Below, one piece after another: positions 7,417 to 16,959 of a stretch of 64,000 bases of DNA. The DNA lies in the NCBI GenBank assembly GCA_963605405.1, contig CAVCUP010000006.1:44401-108400 (forward strand), given 5' to 3'. The DNA comes from Paratractidigestivibacter sp963605405. GTDB taxonomy: Bacteria; Actinomycetota; Coriobacteriia; Coriobacteriales; Atopobiaceae. A program made the position numbers and the translations under genes. A model generated the notes under the pieces. It had not been told where the DNA came from and made no database searches. It saw only the letters and a program-made list of their open reading frames with translations. Numbering within the stretch: the stretch's first letter is position 1; each line of letters opens with the position of its first letter.

Positions 7417-7813
7417 CGCTGCCCCCGTTCCCAAGCGCCTTCAGCGCCGCAAGGGCCTCCCTGAAAGTTTCCAACGGGTCTGCCTGCGCCGCCGTCTCCT
7501 CGCCGGTTTCCTCGGCGGTCGCGACCGCGCTCTCGGGGTCGACGATGGCCGCCAGGGCGTCGAACACGGCAACCGTGGCGGCAGTGCGGTCGTCGACGTA
7601 GGTCGGCTGCACGAACACGAAGTCTTGGCCCTGCGGCGCCGGCTCCGACACCTCGGACGCTTTGACGATTTCTCGCGTCCCGTCGCTCATGACGGCGATG
7701 AACACGATGCCGTTGCTCTCGGCTTCGGCCAGGGCCTCGGGGTCGTAGCAGGTCAGCTGCCCCTCGACGTTGCCCACGGGGTCGTGCGCCATGTAGTCGA
7801 TGATGTATGCCAT
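7409..7813 (-). CDS. Phage tail-associated protein, unknown
   Basis: 134 aa, acidic, with a clear GGAAGG ribosome site. N-terminal half looks like a small beta fold (GIVFIAVMSDGTREIVKASE), C-terminal half is Ala/Glu-rich helix. It lies between the tail-tip protein and the BppU-like gene. No family recognised. Confidence 0.6.
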   Translation of the reverse strand: MAYIIDYMAHDPVGNVEGQLTCYDPEALAEAESNGIVFIAVMSDGTREIVKASEVSEPAPQGQDFVFVQPTYVDDRTAATVAVFDALAAIVDPESAVATAEETGEETAAQADPLETFREALAALKALGNGGSDD

Positions 7814-7826
7814 CCGTTTTTCCTTC

Positions 7827-10814
7827 CTATCCCGTTCCGACCGTCGAGTACGACGTGAAAAGCCCGTTGATCGTGTTTATGACGAAGGTCCCGTAGTGCC
7901 ACCCGACTGTTCCGTTGCCATTGTCGTGCACCTCTGAGACCAAAGGCTGCGATACGGAACCGGTGCGCCCATAGGTCGCGGTCGTGGACGTGTTCGACGT
8001 GGCCGCTGTCGACACGCGCGGCGCAGAGATGCGCACGCTTCCCTGGGCCTGCATCTGGATGCCGTAGTAGACGTTGCCGGTGTCCACGTCGCGCATGGAC
8101 GCCGTGTAGTCGATGTAGCCGACCTTCGTCGGGGTTGTGCCCGTGGTTGTGCGGTAGCCGGCGAGTTCGCCCGCCGACGTGAGCATGGTGTACCAGCTCG
8201 TGTAGCCGCACTTGAACGTCCCGGTCGCCGTGATGTTGTTGGCGGTCATGTAGTTCGTCTTGAGCGTGCCCGTGGTGAGGTTCCAGGTGTTTCGGCCGAG
8301 TTTGTCCGCTATGGTTCCCGTCGCCATGTACGTCGCGTTCACGTACAGAAGCCCGTTGCTCATGTAGATGCCCTGGGTCTTGCCGCCGTTGGTGAGCCTG
8401 TCGAATATCTCCTTCTGATTCATCTGCTCGTCGTAGTCGGACAGGATGCCGTCGGCGTAGTCGGCCGCGTCCTTCTGCTCGACGGCGTGCCGAGCCGACT
8501 CCGCCGCCGCGAGGTAGTCCTTGACCGCCGAGGCGTGCGAGCCGTAGGCGGATTCGTACTCGTACATGGCCTTCTTGAGGGCTTCTGCGGTGTCGCACTT
8601 CACCACATTTGAGATGGCGCTTTTCAGGTTCCCGTAGGTGCCCCCCTCGTCGTCGCTCCCGAACGCCGCGATGTACTTGGGTTTGAGCGTGCCGTCCTTG
8701 AACTCGGTCGAGAGCGACGAGTTGCCGTAAAGCGATTCGCACTCGCGCTTCACCTCGGCCTGTTCCTTCTCCATGGCCTGAAGAACCTTTTCGACCGCAG
8801 CTTTCTCGGCTTCGGTCACGATGCCGTCCTCCGCAAGCGAGGCGACCGTGCCGTTGAGGTCGGTCAGGTCTTGGTTGAGTGCCGACGCGGATCTGTTCGT
8901 CTCGTTAAGGCCGTCCATGAGCACAGGGCTGGTGTAGGTGAACGAGTCGTCCGACCACCCTAGGCGCTGGCGAGTCCAATAGAAGCACCCGTCCTTCCAT
9001 GCGGGAAGGGCCGACGTCCAGCTTCCTCCCGACTGCGTGGTGTTCGATGTCGACAAGTAGTACTGCGCCGTGGTCGATCTGATGGTGCCCGTTGCGCCGC
9101 TTTTCGGAACATATAGAGTGGGATCGCTGTACGTCACCGAGCCGTCGGCGTGCGTGTACACGATGCGCTGGAGAACAGCCGATTTTTTATGTTCCCAAAG
9201 GCCATCGGGCGATTCACACCACGTCGCCCCAGATGCGGGGGTCTTGCCGTCGGACGACCAGGTGTACTGCGGGACCGCCGATGTTATCGCGTCGGCTTCG
9301 CCGGCATAGCCGACCATGCGCACGGCGCCGGTGGCCATGTTCCAGTAGCTGTTGCCCGTGGCGTCCTGGATGGTGCCCGCCTTGATGAGGTCGGCGTTCA
9401 TGATGCCGGTGGTGATCTCGTCGGCGGTGAAGCCCTTGCCCGTGCCGAACGTGCGCCAATCCCACGAGCCGTCGGCTTTCGTGCCTGCGGCAATGCGGAA
9501 ACCCTGCGAGCATATCTGTATCGCGGAGCCGCCAGTTTTGGTCGGCCTGCCGGTCTCGTCGAGGGGAACGCTGCTCCACACGGTGCCCTGCTCGAAGCTC
9601 GTGAAGCAGTAGCTCATTCCCTGCGAGTTGAACTGCTCGTTCAGGCCGTTGATGACCTGCTGCAGGTAGGCGGCCGGGGTGCTCGCGGCCACGTCCCAGC
9701 TCGAGGAGCGGCGCGACAGGCTGCTCACGGCCTGCTGCTGCGCGGCCCACATGTCGGCCATGGTCTCGGTCACGTTGCCGAGCGTGACGGTCATGGAGCC
9801 GCCCAGCTCGTCGGTCACCAGCTTGGTCACGCGCCCGGAGCATCGCAGCTCCGGCGAGTACTCGCCGTCCACGATCTGCACGTCGTCGCCGACGCCCACG
9901 CCCTCCCAGTCGCGCCCGAACTGCACGAGGTCGACCACGTCGGCCTCGTAGGTCACGCCAGGCTCGCTGTGGGAGTCGAGGTATTCGCGGGTCTCGTTGA
10001 GCAGGGTCGCTGCGTCTTCGCAACCGGAGTCCTCGAACTGCCCGAAGACGTGTGAGAAGCCGCCCTTGCCGTCGGGCCTGCCGTATTTCTTGCGGGCTTC
10101 GAGGTCTTCCACATAGTTCTGCCCGCCGTTGACCTCGCCGAAGGTGAGCTTGCGCCCATAGCCGCCCGAGTCCGTCTCCACGCCTTTGCCGTAGCCGTAG
10201 CAGGCGGTGATCGCGCCGTAGTGCTCCGTTCGCCCGACCTGCTTCAGGTCTTTGGTGTAGGTGAAGCGGCGGTGACCCGACTTTTCCCCGCGATGCGAGC
10301 GGATGCCGATTTTGCGGGACGACACGAAGCCGCCCGAAACGGCGATTTCCGTTTCCAGCTCGCCGCCGCACTCTAAGATTGACTGCACCGCTTCTCGCGC
10401 GCTCACATGGTAGAACGTCAGCCCGCTTTCCACCTTCCCCGGCTGGTCAACCGTTCCCGCTTCCCAGCGCGTCGGTTCAAGGGCCACGTTCAAGGCCTGA
10501 AGGTAGCCGTAGCCGTACGGCCGCTTGTCCTCGATGTAGTCGCCGTACAGCTCACAGATCGAGTTCAGGGCGGTATCCGTGTACAAGGTTTCGCCGTTGG
10601 CGTGCAGGCCCTGCGGGTCTTGGCAGATGTGCTCATGCGCCCTGCCGAGGCGGTCGGCCCACACCAGGCGGTAGCCCTGCTTGAGCGGGAACGTGGTGGT
10701 GATAGCCACGGAGTCCTCGCCGTTCAGCTCGTCGGTGTGCGCGAACGCCAGCAGCTCCCCGGGGCCGATGGTGGCCACGTAGGCGTCCTGCCACGTGTAG
10801 ACGTCGATTCTCAA
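7827..10814 (-). CDS. Tail tip/tail-associated (Tal-like) structural protein
   Basis: 995 aa. The N-terminal ~370 residues have the gp44/Tal baseplate-hub pattern of siphoviruses (TTTFPLKQGYRLVWADRLGRAHEHICQ; later VQFGRDWEGVGVGDDVQIVDGEY), followed by a region with repeated short domains, a helical part (~630-800) and a strand-rich Ser/Thr-rich end. It should form the central tail tip after Dit. The start is TTG at 10814, with AGAGGTGG about 8 nt upstream, overlapping the end of the Dit gene region. Confidence 0.82.
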   Translation of the reverse strand: MRIDVYTWQDAYVATIGPGELLAFAHTDELNGEDSVAITTTFPLKQGYRLVWADRLGRAHEHICQDPQGLHANGETLYTDTALNSICELYGDYIEDKRPYGYGYLQALNVALEPTRWEAGTVDQPGKVESGLTFYHVSAREAVQSILECGGELETEIAVSGGFVSSRKIGIRSHRGEKSGHRRFTYTKDLKQVGRTEHYGAITACYGYGKGVETDSGGYGRKLTFGEVNGGQNYVEDLEARKKYGRPDGKGGFSHVFGQFEDSGCEDAATLLNETREYLDSHSEPGVTYEADVVDLVQFGRDWEGVGVGDDVQIVDGEYSPELRCSGRVTKLVTDELGGSMTVTLGNVTETMADMWAAQQQAVSSLSRRSSSWDVAASTPAAYLQQVINGLNEQFNSQGMSYCFTSFEQGTVWSSVPLDETGRPTKTGGSAIQICSQGFRIAAGTKADGSWDWRTFGTGKGFTADEITTGIMNADLIKAGTIQDATGNSYWNMATGAVRMVGYAGEADAITSAVPQYTWSSDGKTPASGATWCESPDGLWEHKKSAVLQRIVYTHADGSVTYSDPTLYVPKSGATGTIRSTTAQYYLSTSNTTQSGGSWTSALPAWKDGCFYWTRQRLGWSDDSFTYTSPVLMDGLNETNRSASALNQDLTDLNGTVASLAEDGIVTEAEKAAVEKVLQAMEKEQAEVKRECESLYGNSSLSTEFKDGTLKPKYIAAFGSDDEGGTYGNLKSAISNVVKCDTAEALKKAMYEYESAYGSHASAVKDYLAAAESARHAVEQKDAADYADGILSDYDEQMNQKEIFDRLTNGGKTQGIYMSNGLLYVNATYMATGTIADKLGRNTWNLTTGTLKTNYMTANNITATGTFKCGYTSWYTMLTSAGELAGYRTTTGTTPTKVGYIDYTASMRDVDTGNVYYGIQMQAQGSVRISAPRVSTAATSNTSTTATYGRTGSVSQPLVSEVHDNGNGTVGWHYGTFVINTINGLFTSYSTVGTG

Positions 10815-10815
10815 G

Positions 10816-11535
10816 CTACAGCCACCTCTCTTCCCATTCGATGGTCGCGGTTCCTCCGCTCGTCATTAATCGCTGCTCGCCCTCGATCGCGAAGAAGTCG
10901 CTAGAGAGCGTTACGGGCCAGTCGGCGCCGTTGACGGTGCAGCGCTCGCTCGCCATGTCCAGCACGACCGCCTGCGAACCGTTGAACGAGGCCTCAACGC
11001 GCACGAACTCGCCGGTGCTGACGTTCGTCAGCGTCCAGTAAGACCCCGCCGGCGGCTTGCACGTGACCATGGGGCGGGCCTTGTAGGTGCCGCCCGCGTC
11101 GATGCGCACTCCCGCCGTCCCCACGCTCGCCGTGTGACCGGCCCCATAGGCCACGGGGTCGGAGACCAGGAACACGAGGGTGACCGTGGGGTTGCGGGAC
11201 AGCCCGTCGAGGGACGAGCCGCCCTTGTAGCGTGCCTTGCGGCGCAGGCCGTCGCCTGGGAGCGTGAGCCATTGCTCTCCCGCCGCGAGGGCGGCGGAGA
11301 GCGCTCGGCGCGTCTCCTCGGTGCCCGTCTCGTCGGTTGCCAGGACGACGCAGGACACGGACAGCTCGTAGGCGTCGAGCATGCCGCCCGACACATGCGA
11401 GCCGTCCATGCCCGGGACGGTCGTCTGGGTGTACCTGCGCGATGGGGCCACCAGACGCGTGACGTCGGTGACGAGCAGCAGTCCCGACAGGTCCGTTCCG
11501 CCGAAGCTGAACTCCTGGTTTGCCTCTCCGGTCAT
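10816..11535 (-). CDS. Distal tail protein (Dit, Sipho_tail)
   Basis: 239 aa with typical Dit features: N-terminal FSFGGTDLSGLLLVTDVTRL, PGMDGSHVSG, then a C-terminal galectin-like half. Forms the hexameric ring joining tail tube to tip. ATG at 11535 overlaps the tape measure stop (TGATG); a GTG at 11538 is an alternative. Confidence 0.85.
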   Translation of the reverse strand: MTGEANQEFSFGGTDLSGLLLVTDVTRLVAPSRRYTQTTVPGMDGSHVSGGMLDAYELSVSCVVLATDETGTEETRRALSAALAAGEQWLTLPGDGLRRKARYKGGSSLDGLSRNPTVTLVFLVSDPVAYGAGHTASVGTAGVRIDAGGTYKARPMVTCKPPAGSYWTLTNVSTGEFVRVEASFNGSQAVVLDMASERCTVNGADWPVTLSSDFFAIEGEQRLMTSGGTATIEWEERWL

Positions 11536-14165
11536 CACGCCCTCGCTCTCATGGTTGACAGCGCGCGGGATGCGAGCGCTGCGGACACCTTGTTGGAGTC
11601 CATGTAGACGTCCGTGTCCTTGTCGGCTATCTCGCGGAGCAGCGCCAGCATGGACGGGAGCGCCCCGTTGACTGTGGACAGGTCGGCCGCGCCGGCGTCG
11701 GCCACCGCAGCCTGGGCGTTGGTCTCGTAGGAGACCTCTGCCCCGAAATCGGCGGCAAGATCGTCGCCGTAGCCCGAGACGGTGGCCTTCACACCCTTGA
11801 AACGCTTGTCAAGGCCCGTCTCGAGGGACTCCATGATCCATCCGCCGTTCGGGATGAGCAGATGCAGGTCCTTGTACTTCGGGCCTTTCAGGCTCGCGAT
11901 CGTCCCGGCGATCCCGGAGACGAAGTCGTAGACGCTGCCGATACTCGACCTGATGCCGTTGAGCAGGCCGCTCACGATGGAGCTGCCCGCGTTGTAAAGC
12001 AGGGAGCCGAGGTTGCCCAGGGCGCCCAGGATGCGCCCCGGTATCGATGACACGAAACCCACGACCGAGTTGATGCCGCTCGACACGCCGTTCTGGATGT
12101 TGCTCCAAGCGTTGTTCAGCGTGCTCGTCACGGCGTTCCAGGCGGACGACCAGATCGACTGAATCGTCGACAATGCGCCCGATATGACGGACTTCACCGC
12201 CTCTATCGCGGTGGACACCACCCCCTTGATGGTGTTCCAGATGCTGGTCACCTTGTCGCCGATGGCGCTCCAGATCGCCTCCCAGATGCTCTTTACGAGC
12301 TGCAGCCCGTTCTCGATGACGGACTTGATGAGGGCCACGAAACCCTCGACGAGGGCCGTGATGGCGTCGCTGACGGACTGCGCGATCGATTGCAGGGCGT
12401 TCCAGGCGCTCTCCCAGTCGCCGTTGATGACGCTGAGGACGACCGTGATGATGTCCTGGATGACCTGCATGACGCTGGTGATGATCGTCTGGATGTACGG
12501 CCACACGTCGTCGATGACGGAGCGGATGGCGGTCATGGCGGCGTCGAATATCGCGGTGATGACCGGGAGCACCGTGGCGATGAGGACCTGGATGGCCGTG
12601 CAGACGTCGGTGATTATCGTCTGGATCATCGGCATGTTCGCCGTTATCAGGTCGGCTACGTGCTGGATAAGCGGCGCGACGGTCTCGGCCACGGTGTTCA
12701 CCACCTGCGCCACGGCCTCGATGATCACGCCGAGTATCGGGACGAGGCTCGAGATTACTGTGGCGACGAGCGGGGCGACTGCCGCCACCAGCCCGAGGAA
12801 TGCCGTCGACAGCTGCATCACGAGGTTGCAGACCGCGCCGAACAGCGTCTGAAGAGGCCCCGCCAGCTCCGTGAGGCTCTGGAATGCGGGGGCGAGCGAC
12901 GATGCGATGCTGCCGACCAGGCCGTTGACCGACTCGCGGAACTGCTCGTTCGTAGCGTAGCAGTAGGCGAACACGGCGATGAACGCGGCGATGGCCGCAA
13001 CTGCCGCTGCGGCAGGCGCGGAGAGGGCTAGGAAGCTGGTGCCGACACCCTGAAGCGCGGGGACGATGCCGCCTGTCAGAGAGTTGACAAGCGCCCCGAG
13101 CACGGGTATCTCCCCGATAAGGCCGCTGAGCGAGACGGCCGCCAGCCCGGCCAGGGCCGCTGCGGCAACCTTTCCGCCCGTACCGAGCTGGGTCAGGTCG
13201 ACGCCCTGTATCTTCTCGGCCAGGCTGTCGAGAAAGGCGCACACCTTCTCGACAGCGCCGCCGGTGCGCGTCAGGTTGCCCTCGGCGTCGTAGGTGACGC
13301 CCAGGAACTCGCCGAACGCCTGGGACAGCGGCTTCAACGCCGCGCGGCAGGAGTTCAGCACGCCTCGGATGGAGTTGAACACGGGGATGGCGGAGTCCTT
13401 GAGCGGGGTCATCCAGTCCTGCCCGATCTTGGACAGCGCGGCCTTCATGTTCGCCATGGAGCCGGTGAATGTCTCGTTAGCCGCCTGAGCCGAGTCGCCG
13501 AAGGCGGAGTACATGGCGTCGGAGAAGGTCTGGAAGTCTATCTCTCCCGCCTTGACCATCTGGGACACCTCGTCGGTCGTCTTGCCGAGGTAGGTCGACA
13601 GCGTGGCGACGGCATTGATGCCTCGGTCGGTGAACTGCGCGACCTGCTCGCCGGAGAGCTTGCCGGAGGCGGCAACCTTCGCCCAGATGGCGGAGAGGTC
13701 CCCGAGGTCCTGGCCGAAGGTGGCGGCGGTGCCGACGCAGCCGTTCAGGGCCTTCGTCATGTCGTCGCCGGCGGAGACGCCGGACGCGGCGAGCTGGGCG
13801 CAGGCCTGGGCTGCGGTGTCGAAGCCGAATGCCGTGCCGTCGACCGACTTCATGATCGTGTCGTAGTAGTCGCTCCACTCGAGCTTCATGCCCTTGAACA
13901 TCGTCTGGGCCTGCTCGATGTTGAGCGCGCGGCTCATGCCGCCGGTGGCGGCGAGCGTGGTGACTCCGGCGGTGACGGTGCCGATGGCCGTCCCTATCGA
14001 CTTGGCGACACTGCCGAAGCTGTTGGCGAAGAAGCCCGCGACCTGGGAGCCGATGCTGGACGCCGTGTCCTTGAGGCCCTTGAGCTTGGATGCGGAGTTC
14101 TCGACGCCCGAGTCGAAGTCGGAGCCGTCGTATGTTCCCTTCGCGGAGAGAACGTAATCAGCCAT
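11535..14165 (-). CDS. Tape measure protein
   Basis: 876 aa. The N-terminal part carries the TP901-type tape measure signature (GMSRALNIEQAQTMFKGMK ... AFGDSAQAANETFTGSMANM). Long hydrophobic helices occur at ~365-520, and repeated amphipathic helices in the second half. The length sets tail length; by the usual ~0.15 nm per residue rule, a tail of about 130 nm would be expected. It is translated directly after the frameshifted chaperone, overlapping by 8 bp. Confidence 0.92.
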   Translation of the reverse strand: MADYVLSAKGTYDGSDFDSGVENSASKLKGLKDTASSIGSQVAGFFANSFGSVAKSIGTAIGTVTAGVTTLAATGGMSRALNIEQAQTMFKGMKLEWSDYYDTIMKSVDGTAFGFDTAAQACAQLAASGVSAGDDMTKALNGCVGTAATFGQDLGDLSAIWAKVAASGKLSGEQVAQFTDRGINAVATLSTYLGKTTDEVSQMVKAGEIDFQTFSDAMYSAFGDSAQAANETFTGSMANMKAALSKIGQDWMTPLKDSAIPVFNSIRGVLNSCRAALKPLSQAFGEFLGVTYDAEGNLTRTGGAVEKVCAFLDSLAEKIQGVDLTQLGTGGKVAAAALAGLAAVSLSGLIGEIPVLGALVNSLTGGIVPALQGVGTSFLALSAPAAAAVAAIAAFIAVFAYCYATNEQFRESVNGLVGSIASSLAPAFQSLTELAGPLQTLFGAVCNLVMQLSTAFLGLVAAVAPLVATVISSLVPILGVIIEAVAQVVNTVAETVAPLIQHVADLITANMPMIQTIITDVCTAIQVLIATVLPVITAIFDAAMTAIRSVIDDVWPYIQTIITSVMQVIQDIITVVLSVINGDWESAWNALQSIAQSVSDAITALVEGFVALIKSVIENGLQLVKSIWEAIWSAIGDKVTSIWNTIKGVVSTAIEAVKSVISGALSTIQSIWSSAWNAVTSTLNNAWSNIQNGVSSGINSVVGFVSSIPGRILGALGNLGSLLYNAGSSIVSGLLNGIRSSIGSVYDFVSGIAGTIASLKGPKYKDLHLLIPNGGWIMESLETGLDKRFKGVKATVSGYGDDLAADFGAEVSYETNAQAAVADAGAADLSTVNGALPSMLALLREIADKDTDVYMDSNKVSAALASRALSTMRARA

Positions 14166-14580
14166 TTGGGTTTCCTCCTCCCCAGGGCGTCCATGGCGGG
14201 TTCTCCTTGTGCTGCTCCATCAGCGCGTCGATCTCCTCGTAGGTGAAGGAGTCCTCGCAGAAGGAGCCGTTGCGTCTCTTCCAGAGCTTGTGCCGCTTCT
14301 TCGACAGGCAGTTGGCGACGGCCACCTGCACGGCGTCCTTGAAGAGGTTCGACTCGCTGACCGTGACGGTCTCAAGCTCCTTGCGCACGAACGCGAGCTG
14401 CACGGGGGTGTGCTGCGCGTACTGCTCGTAGTCCCAGCCGAGCCGGGCGGCGAAGAACGCGAAGTCGGCCTCCCTGCGGAACAGGGCGGCGTCCCCCGCG
14501 TCCTCGCCGGTCCGGGGCTTTACCGTGAAGTAGTCGAAGCCGGTCAGGCGCGTTAGGGCTAGTCCCCTGCGCCCTTGAAT
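14158..14580 (-). CDS. Tail assembly chaperone, T extension read by -1 frameshift
   Basis: 140 codons open in the -1 frame from the slippery site, beginning IQGRRGLALT and ending GGGNPNG. It has no independent start near its beginning and would be made only as a fusion to the gene at 14559-14975, giving a 272-aa G-T product. G/GT pairs bind the tape measure protein and guide tail tube assembly. Its position just upstream of the tape measure gene is diagnostic. Confidence 0.88.
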   Translation of the reverse strand: MQGRRGLALTRLTGFDYFTVKPRTGEDAGDAALFRREADFAFFAARLGWDYEQYAQHTPVQLAFVRKELETVTVSESNLFKDAVQVAVANCLSKKRHKLWKRRNGSFCEDSFTYEEIDALMEQHKENPPWTPWGGGNPNG

Positions 14581-14975
14581 AAAAAAGCGCAGTCGCGCTG
14601 AAGCGCCATCATCACGGCCTGGAACACGACCGGGTAGCCGTTGGCCTCGATGAGCTTGTTGACGATCTTCTCTGCCTTCTGCGGGAGGAAGTACCCGCCG
14701 CCCTGCACCTTCAGGCCGTAGCCGGCGATAGCCGCCAGCTCCCTGAAGGTGAACATGCCGTCGTTCTTGAAGAACGACGCGACGATGGGCGTGTGGCGCT
14801 CCTCGTACAGGTCGATGCGCTTGCGCGAGAACCTGATCTCGCAGGTGCGGCCCTTGACTGTGAAGGTCTGCGGCTCCATGCTCTCCGGGTCTCGCTCAAG
14901 CTCGTCCGCGAAATCCTCGTCGCCCTGCGCCTCAGCGTCTTCCATGTAGTCGTCGAACTCGGTGTCTTCTGCCAT
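14559..14975 (-). CDS. Tail assembly chaperone, G protein
   Basis: 138 aa, acidic N-terminus and then a globular domain (FTVKGRTCEIRFSRKRIDLYE). Equivalent of lambda gpG. A fraction of ribosomes should shift frame six codons before its stop to make the longer GT form. Lies between the major tail protein and tape measure genes. Confidence 0.88.
   Translation of the reverse strand: MAEDTEFDDYMEDAEAQGDEDFADELERDPESMEPQTFTVKGRTCEIRFSRKRIDLYEERHTPIVASFFKNDGMFTFRELAAIAGYGLKVQGGGYFLPQKAEKIVNKLIEANGYPVVFQAVMMALQRDCAFLFKGAGD
14580..14586 (-). promoter_or_regulatory. Programmed -1 frameshift site TTTTTTA
   Basis: Read on the minus strand the heptamer is T TTT TTA in the zero frame (GCT TTT TTA TTC), a perfect X XXY YYZ slippery sequence. 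About 6 nt downstream a nested stem can form: GGCGC pairs with GCGCC and, inside it, AGGG pairs with CCCT. The downstream -1 frame stays open for 140 codons. Confidence 0.9.
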
Positions 14976-14987
14976 CGGTCAGGCTCC

Positions 14988-15536
14988 TTAGTTGTTGGAA
15001 ACGGTGACGGTCGCTGCGGCGATCTCCGCCTCCGTGGCGGTCTCGTAGAGCCACGGCTTGCCGGTGCCCTGGAACTCCATGGAGTAGGTGGCGTTGTCGT
15101 CGTTGGGGGCCTCGAAGTTGTCGGAGGACACCAGCGCGAGGCCCATGCGCAGCGGGACGTACTTGGTGGCAGCGGTCTCGCGGATGCGCTTGCAGATCTT
15201 CAGGCACAGGTAGGTGCCGTCGTTGAGGGCCTTCGCGACGGCCTTCGTGGCGGTGTCGTCGGGAGAGTAGAGGCCGTCGATGGAGGCGTCCCAGCTCTTG
15301 GAGCTGGCGAACTTGAGCGTCCAGCCGTCGAGGGAGTCGTCCTTGGTCGCCGCCTCGGTGTTCTCCTGGCTCATGTTGAAGCTGAGGTTCTGCTGGCCGC
15401 TGACGGCGACCAGGGACTTGCCGGTGCTGTCGGTCACGAGGGCAACGATGTCGTTGCCGCTGAGGGCCTTCGCGGTGGCGGCGTCGAAGTCGCAGCCGGT
15501 GAGGTTGCTGTTGGTGGTGGTACCGGAATCGGACAT
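14988..15536 (-). CDS. Major tail tube protein
   Basis: 182 aa of the TP901-1-like tail tube type: LVAVSGQQNLSFNMSQENTEAATKDD, followed by GWTLKFASSKSWDASIDGLY. Polymerises into the tail tube. Strong AGAAAGG site. Confidence 0.88.
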   Translation of the reverse strand: MSDSGTTTNSNLTGCDFDAATAKALSGNDIVALVTDSTGKSLVAVSGQQNLSFNMSQENTEAATKDDSLDGWTLKFASSKSWDASIDGLYSPDDTATKAVAKALNDGTYLCLKICKRIRETAATKYVPLRMGLALVSSDNFEAPNDDNATYSMEFQGTGKPWLYETATEAEIAAATVTVSNN

Positions 15537-15548
15537 CTCGGTTCCTTT

Positions 15549-15962
15549 CTAGTCTTTCGTGCGGAGGCCGTAGCAGACGCGGAACGTGAACTCCGCGACG
15601 GCGTGGCCCTCGTCGGTCTCGTCTTTCTTTAGTGTCTGCACGCCGTTGCAGGTCGTGCGGTAGAGGCTGAACGGCGCCGGAAGCTCGAAGCCCTCGGCGA
15701 TCGCCTGCTCGAGCCTCTGCACCATGCCGAGCACCTTGGCGTTGCTGTACGGCCTCGCCGGCTCGCTGATGCAGTGAACCCAGACGGTGACCGCGTCGAT
15801 GAACATGGTCTTGGTGTTCTCGGGCTGGGTGGACTGAAGCTCGACGCTGTAGAGCGGCGACTCCCTGTTCTCCGGGCTGTCGTAGCAGCGGATGCCCGTG
15901 CCGTCCTCGATGGCGCCGATGAGGCACCCGAGGAACACCGCCAGGCTTAGCCGTTGGATCAT
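15549..15962 (-). CDS. Tail terminator/completion protein
   Basis: 137 aa in the standard position between the gp10-like protein and the tail tube. Contains the pattern of siphovirus tail-completion proteins (PLYSVELQSTQPENTKTM, VTVWVHCISEP). Caps the tail tube. Confidence 0.75.
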   Translation of the reverse strand: MIQRLSLAVFLGCLIGAIEDGTGIRCYDSPENRESPLYSVELQSTQPENTKTMFIDAVTVWVHCISEPARPYSNAKVLGMVQRLEQAIAEGFELPAPFSLYRTTCNGVQTLKKDETDEGHAVAEFTFRVCYGLRTKD

Positions 15963-15974
15963 CTCTCGCCCTCC

Positions 15975-16313
15975 TTAGAGCTTCCTCAGCTGGTCGACCA
16001 GGTCTTGCTTGAATATCGGGCGCTGGGTGTCCACGTTGCGCTTCAGGTAGCGCTGCCCCTGCACGTAGCCGCCGTTCACCGTCCGGTGCCCGTACTCGAC
16101 ATGCGGGGCGTAGCTCTTCGTGTAGCCAACGGTGTCGCCCGAGTGGCCCAGGGACAGGCGAAGCTCGCCGGTGTCGACGGGGGTTCCGCCGTCCGCCTTA
16201 CCCCGGTTGTAGATCTGGGCCATGTTCTTCGTGATCACGGCCTCGAACCTCACGTGGGACAGGCGGTCGAGCTTGCCGGCGAGGTTGTTGACGTCCTCGA
16301 TCACGAGTCCCAT
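15975..16313 (-). CDS. HK97 gp10-like head-tail/tail component
   Basis: 112 aa with the gp10 signature GGTPVDTGELRLSLGHS and YAPHVEYGHR, C-terminal FKQDLVDQLRKL. ATG at 16313 preferred over GTG 16322 because of the spacing from AAGAGG. Confidence 0.88.
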   Translation of the reverse strand: MGLVIEDVNNLAGKLDRLSHVRFEAVITKNMAQIYNRGKADGGTPVDTGELRLSLGHSGDTVGYTKSYAPHVEYGHRTVNGGYVQGQRYLKRNVDTQRPIFKQDLVDQLRKL

Positions 16314-16615
16314 GGCTTGCACCTCTTCACGCCGACCACGGTCGTTTCGCCGTCGGTGGTCACGTTCTCGACCTCGTATGAGGCCCCCCTGACCTTCACG
16401 CCACAGACCCCGGAGAAGTCTGTGGCCGGGCGCTTGGTGAGAAGGGAGCGGGAGACGCTGTCGAACGCGTTGCCCTCGGTGTCGCTGCGAACCCTGTGGG
16501 CGGGGCCGAAGCGCACGAAGAAGTCGAACGCGTCAACGGTCGAGCAGATAGGGTTGCGAAGCTCGTCGGTGCCCGTCTGCTCCCGCTTCAGGGCCGTTGC
16601 CCTGTACCACTTCAT
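16301..16615 (-). CDS. Phage head closure (head-tail joining) protein
   Basis: 104 aa, beta-rich (MKWYRATALKREQTGTDELRNP), in the place of the head-closure protein after the connector. Overlaps both neighbours by a few bases. Confidence 0.75.
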   Translation of the reverse strand: MKWYRATALKREQTGTDELRNPICSTVDAFDFFVRFGPAHRVRSDTEGNAFDSVSRSLLTKRPATDFSGVCGVKVRGASYEVENVTTDGETTVVGVKRCKPWDS

Positions 16616-16956
16616 CGGCGCGCCCCCAAGAACTTGATGCCCTGGGGGCGGCATGCCTCGCGCAAGGCCTCGAGGTCGTCGGCATAGGCGGAGAGCACGT
16701 CGTCCACGAAAGAGTTCGACATGCTGCCGCCGTCCGACGCCGATTCCGAGGTGCTGCCCTCGTAGCCGCGCAGGCGCAGGGCCTTCACCGCCGCGTCGAC
16801 GGCGATTGATTCGGCCAGGCGCGGAAGCTCCTCGACCTTGAGGCGGATGAGCAGCCGGTCGGTGACCGACTGGACCATCTCCTCGATCGCGAAGTCCTCC
16901 GGCACGGCCTCGTCCGGGAGGTAGCGCGCCTTGACGCGGTCTACGAGCGTCGCCAT
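16612..16956 (-). CDS. Head-tail connector (adaptor) protein
   Basis: 114 aa, helical, starting MATLVDRVKARYLPDE; fits the HK97 gp6-like adaptor family that docks on the portal. Follows the major capsid gene by 3 bp. Confidence 0.78.
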   Translation of the reverse strand: MATLVDRVKARYLPDEAVPEDFAIEEMVQSVTDRLLIRLKVEELPRLAESIAVDAAVKALRLRGYEGSTSESASDGGSMSNSFVDDVLSAYADDLEALREACRPQGIKFLGARR

Positions 16957-16959
16957 GGA

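Noticed and set aside
14158..14403. Separate 81-aa gene before the tape measure gene
   Set aside because: The frame is open back to the slippery site and forms the C-terminus of the GT chaperone fusion.
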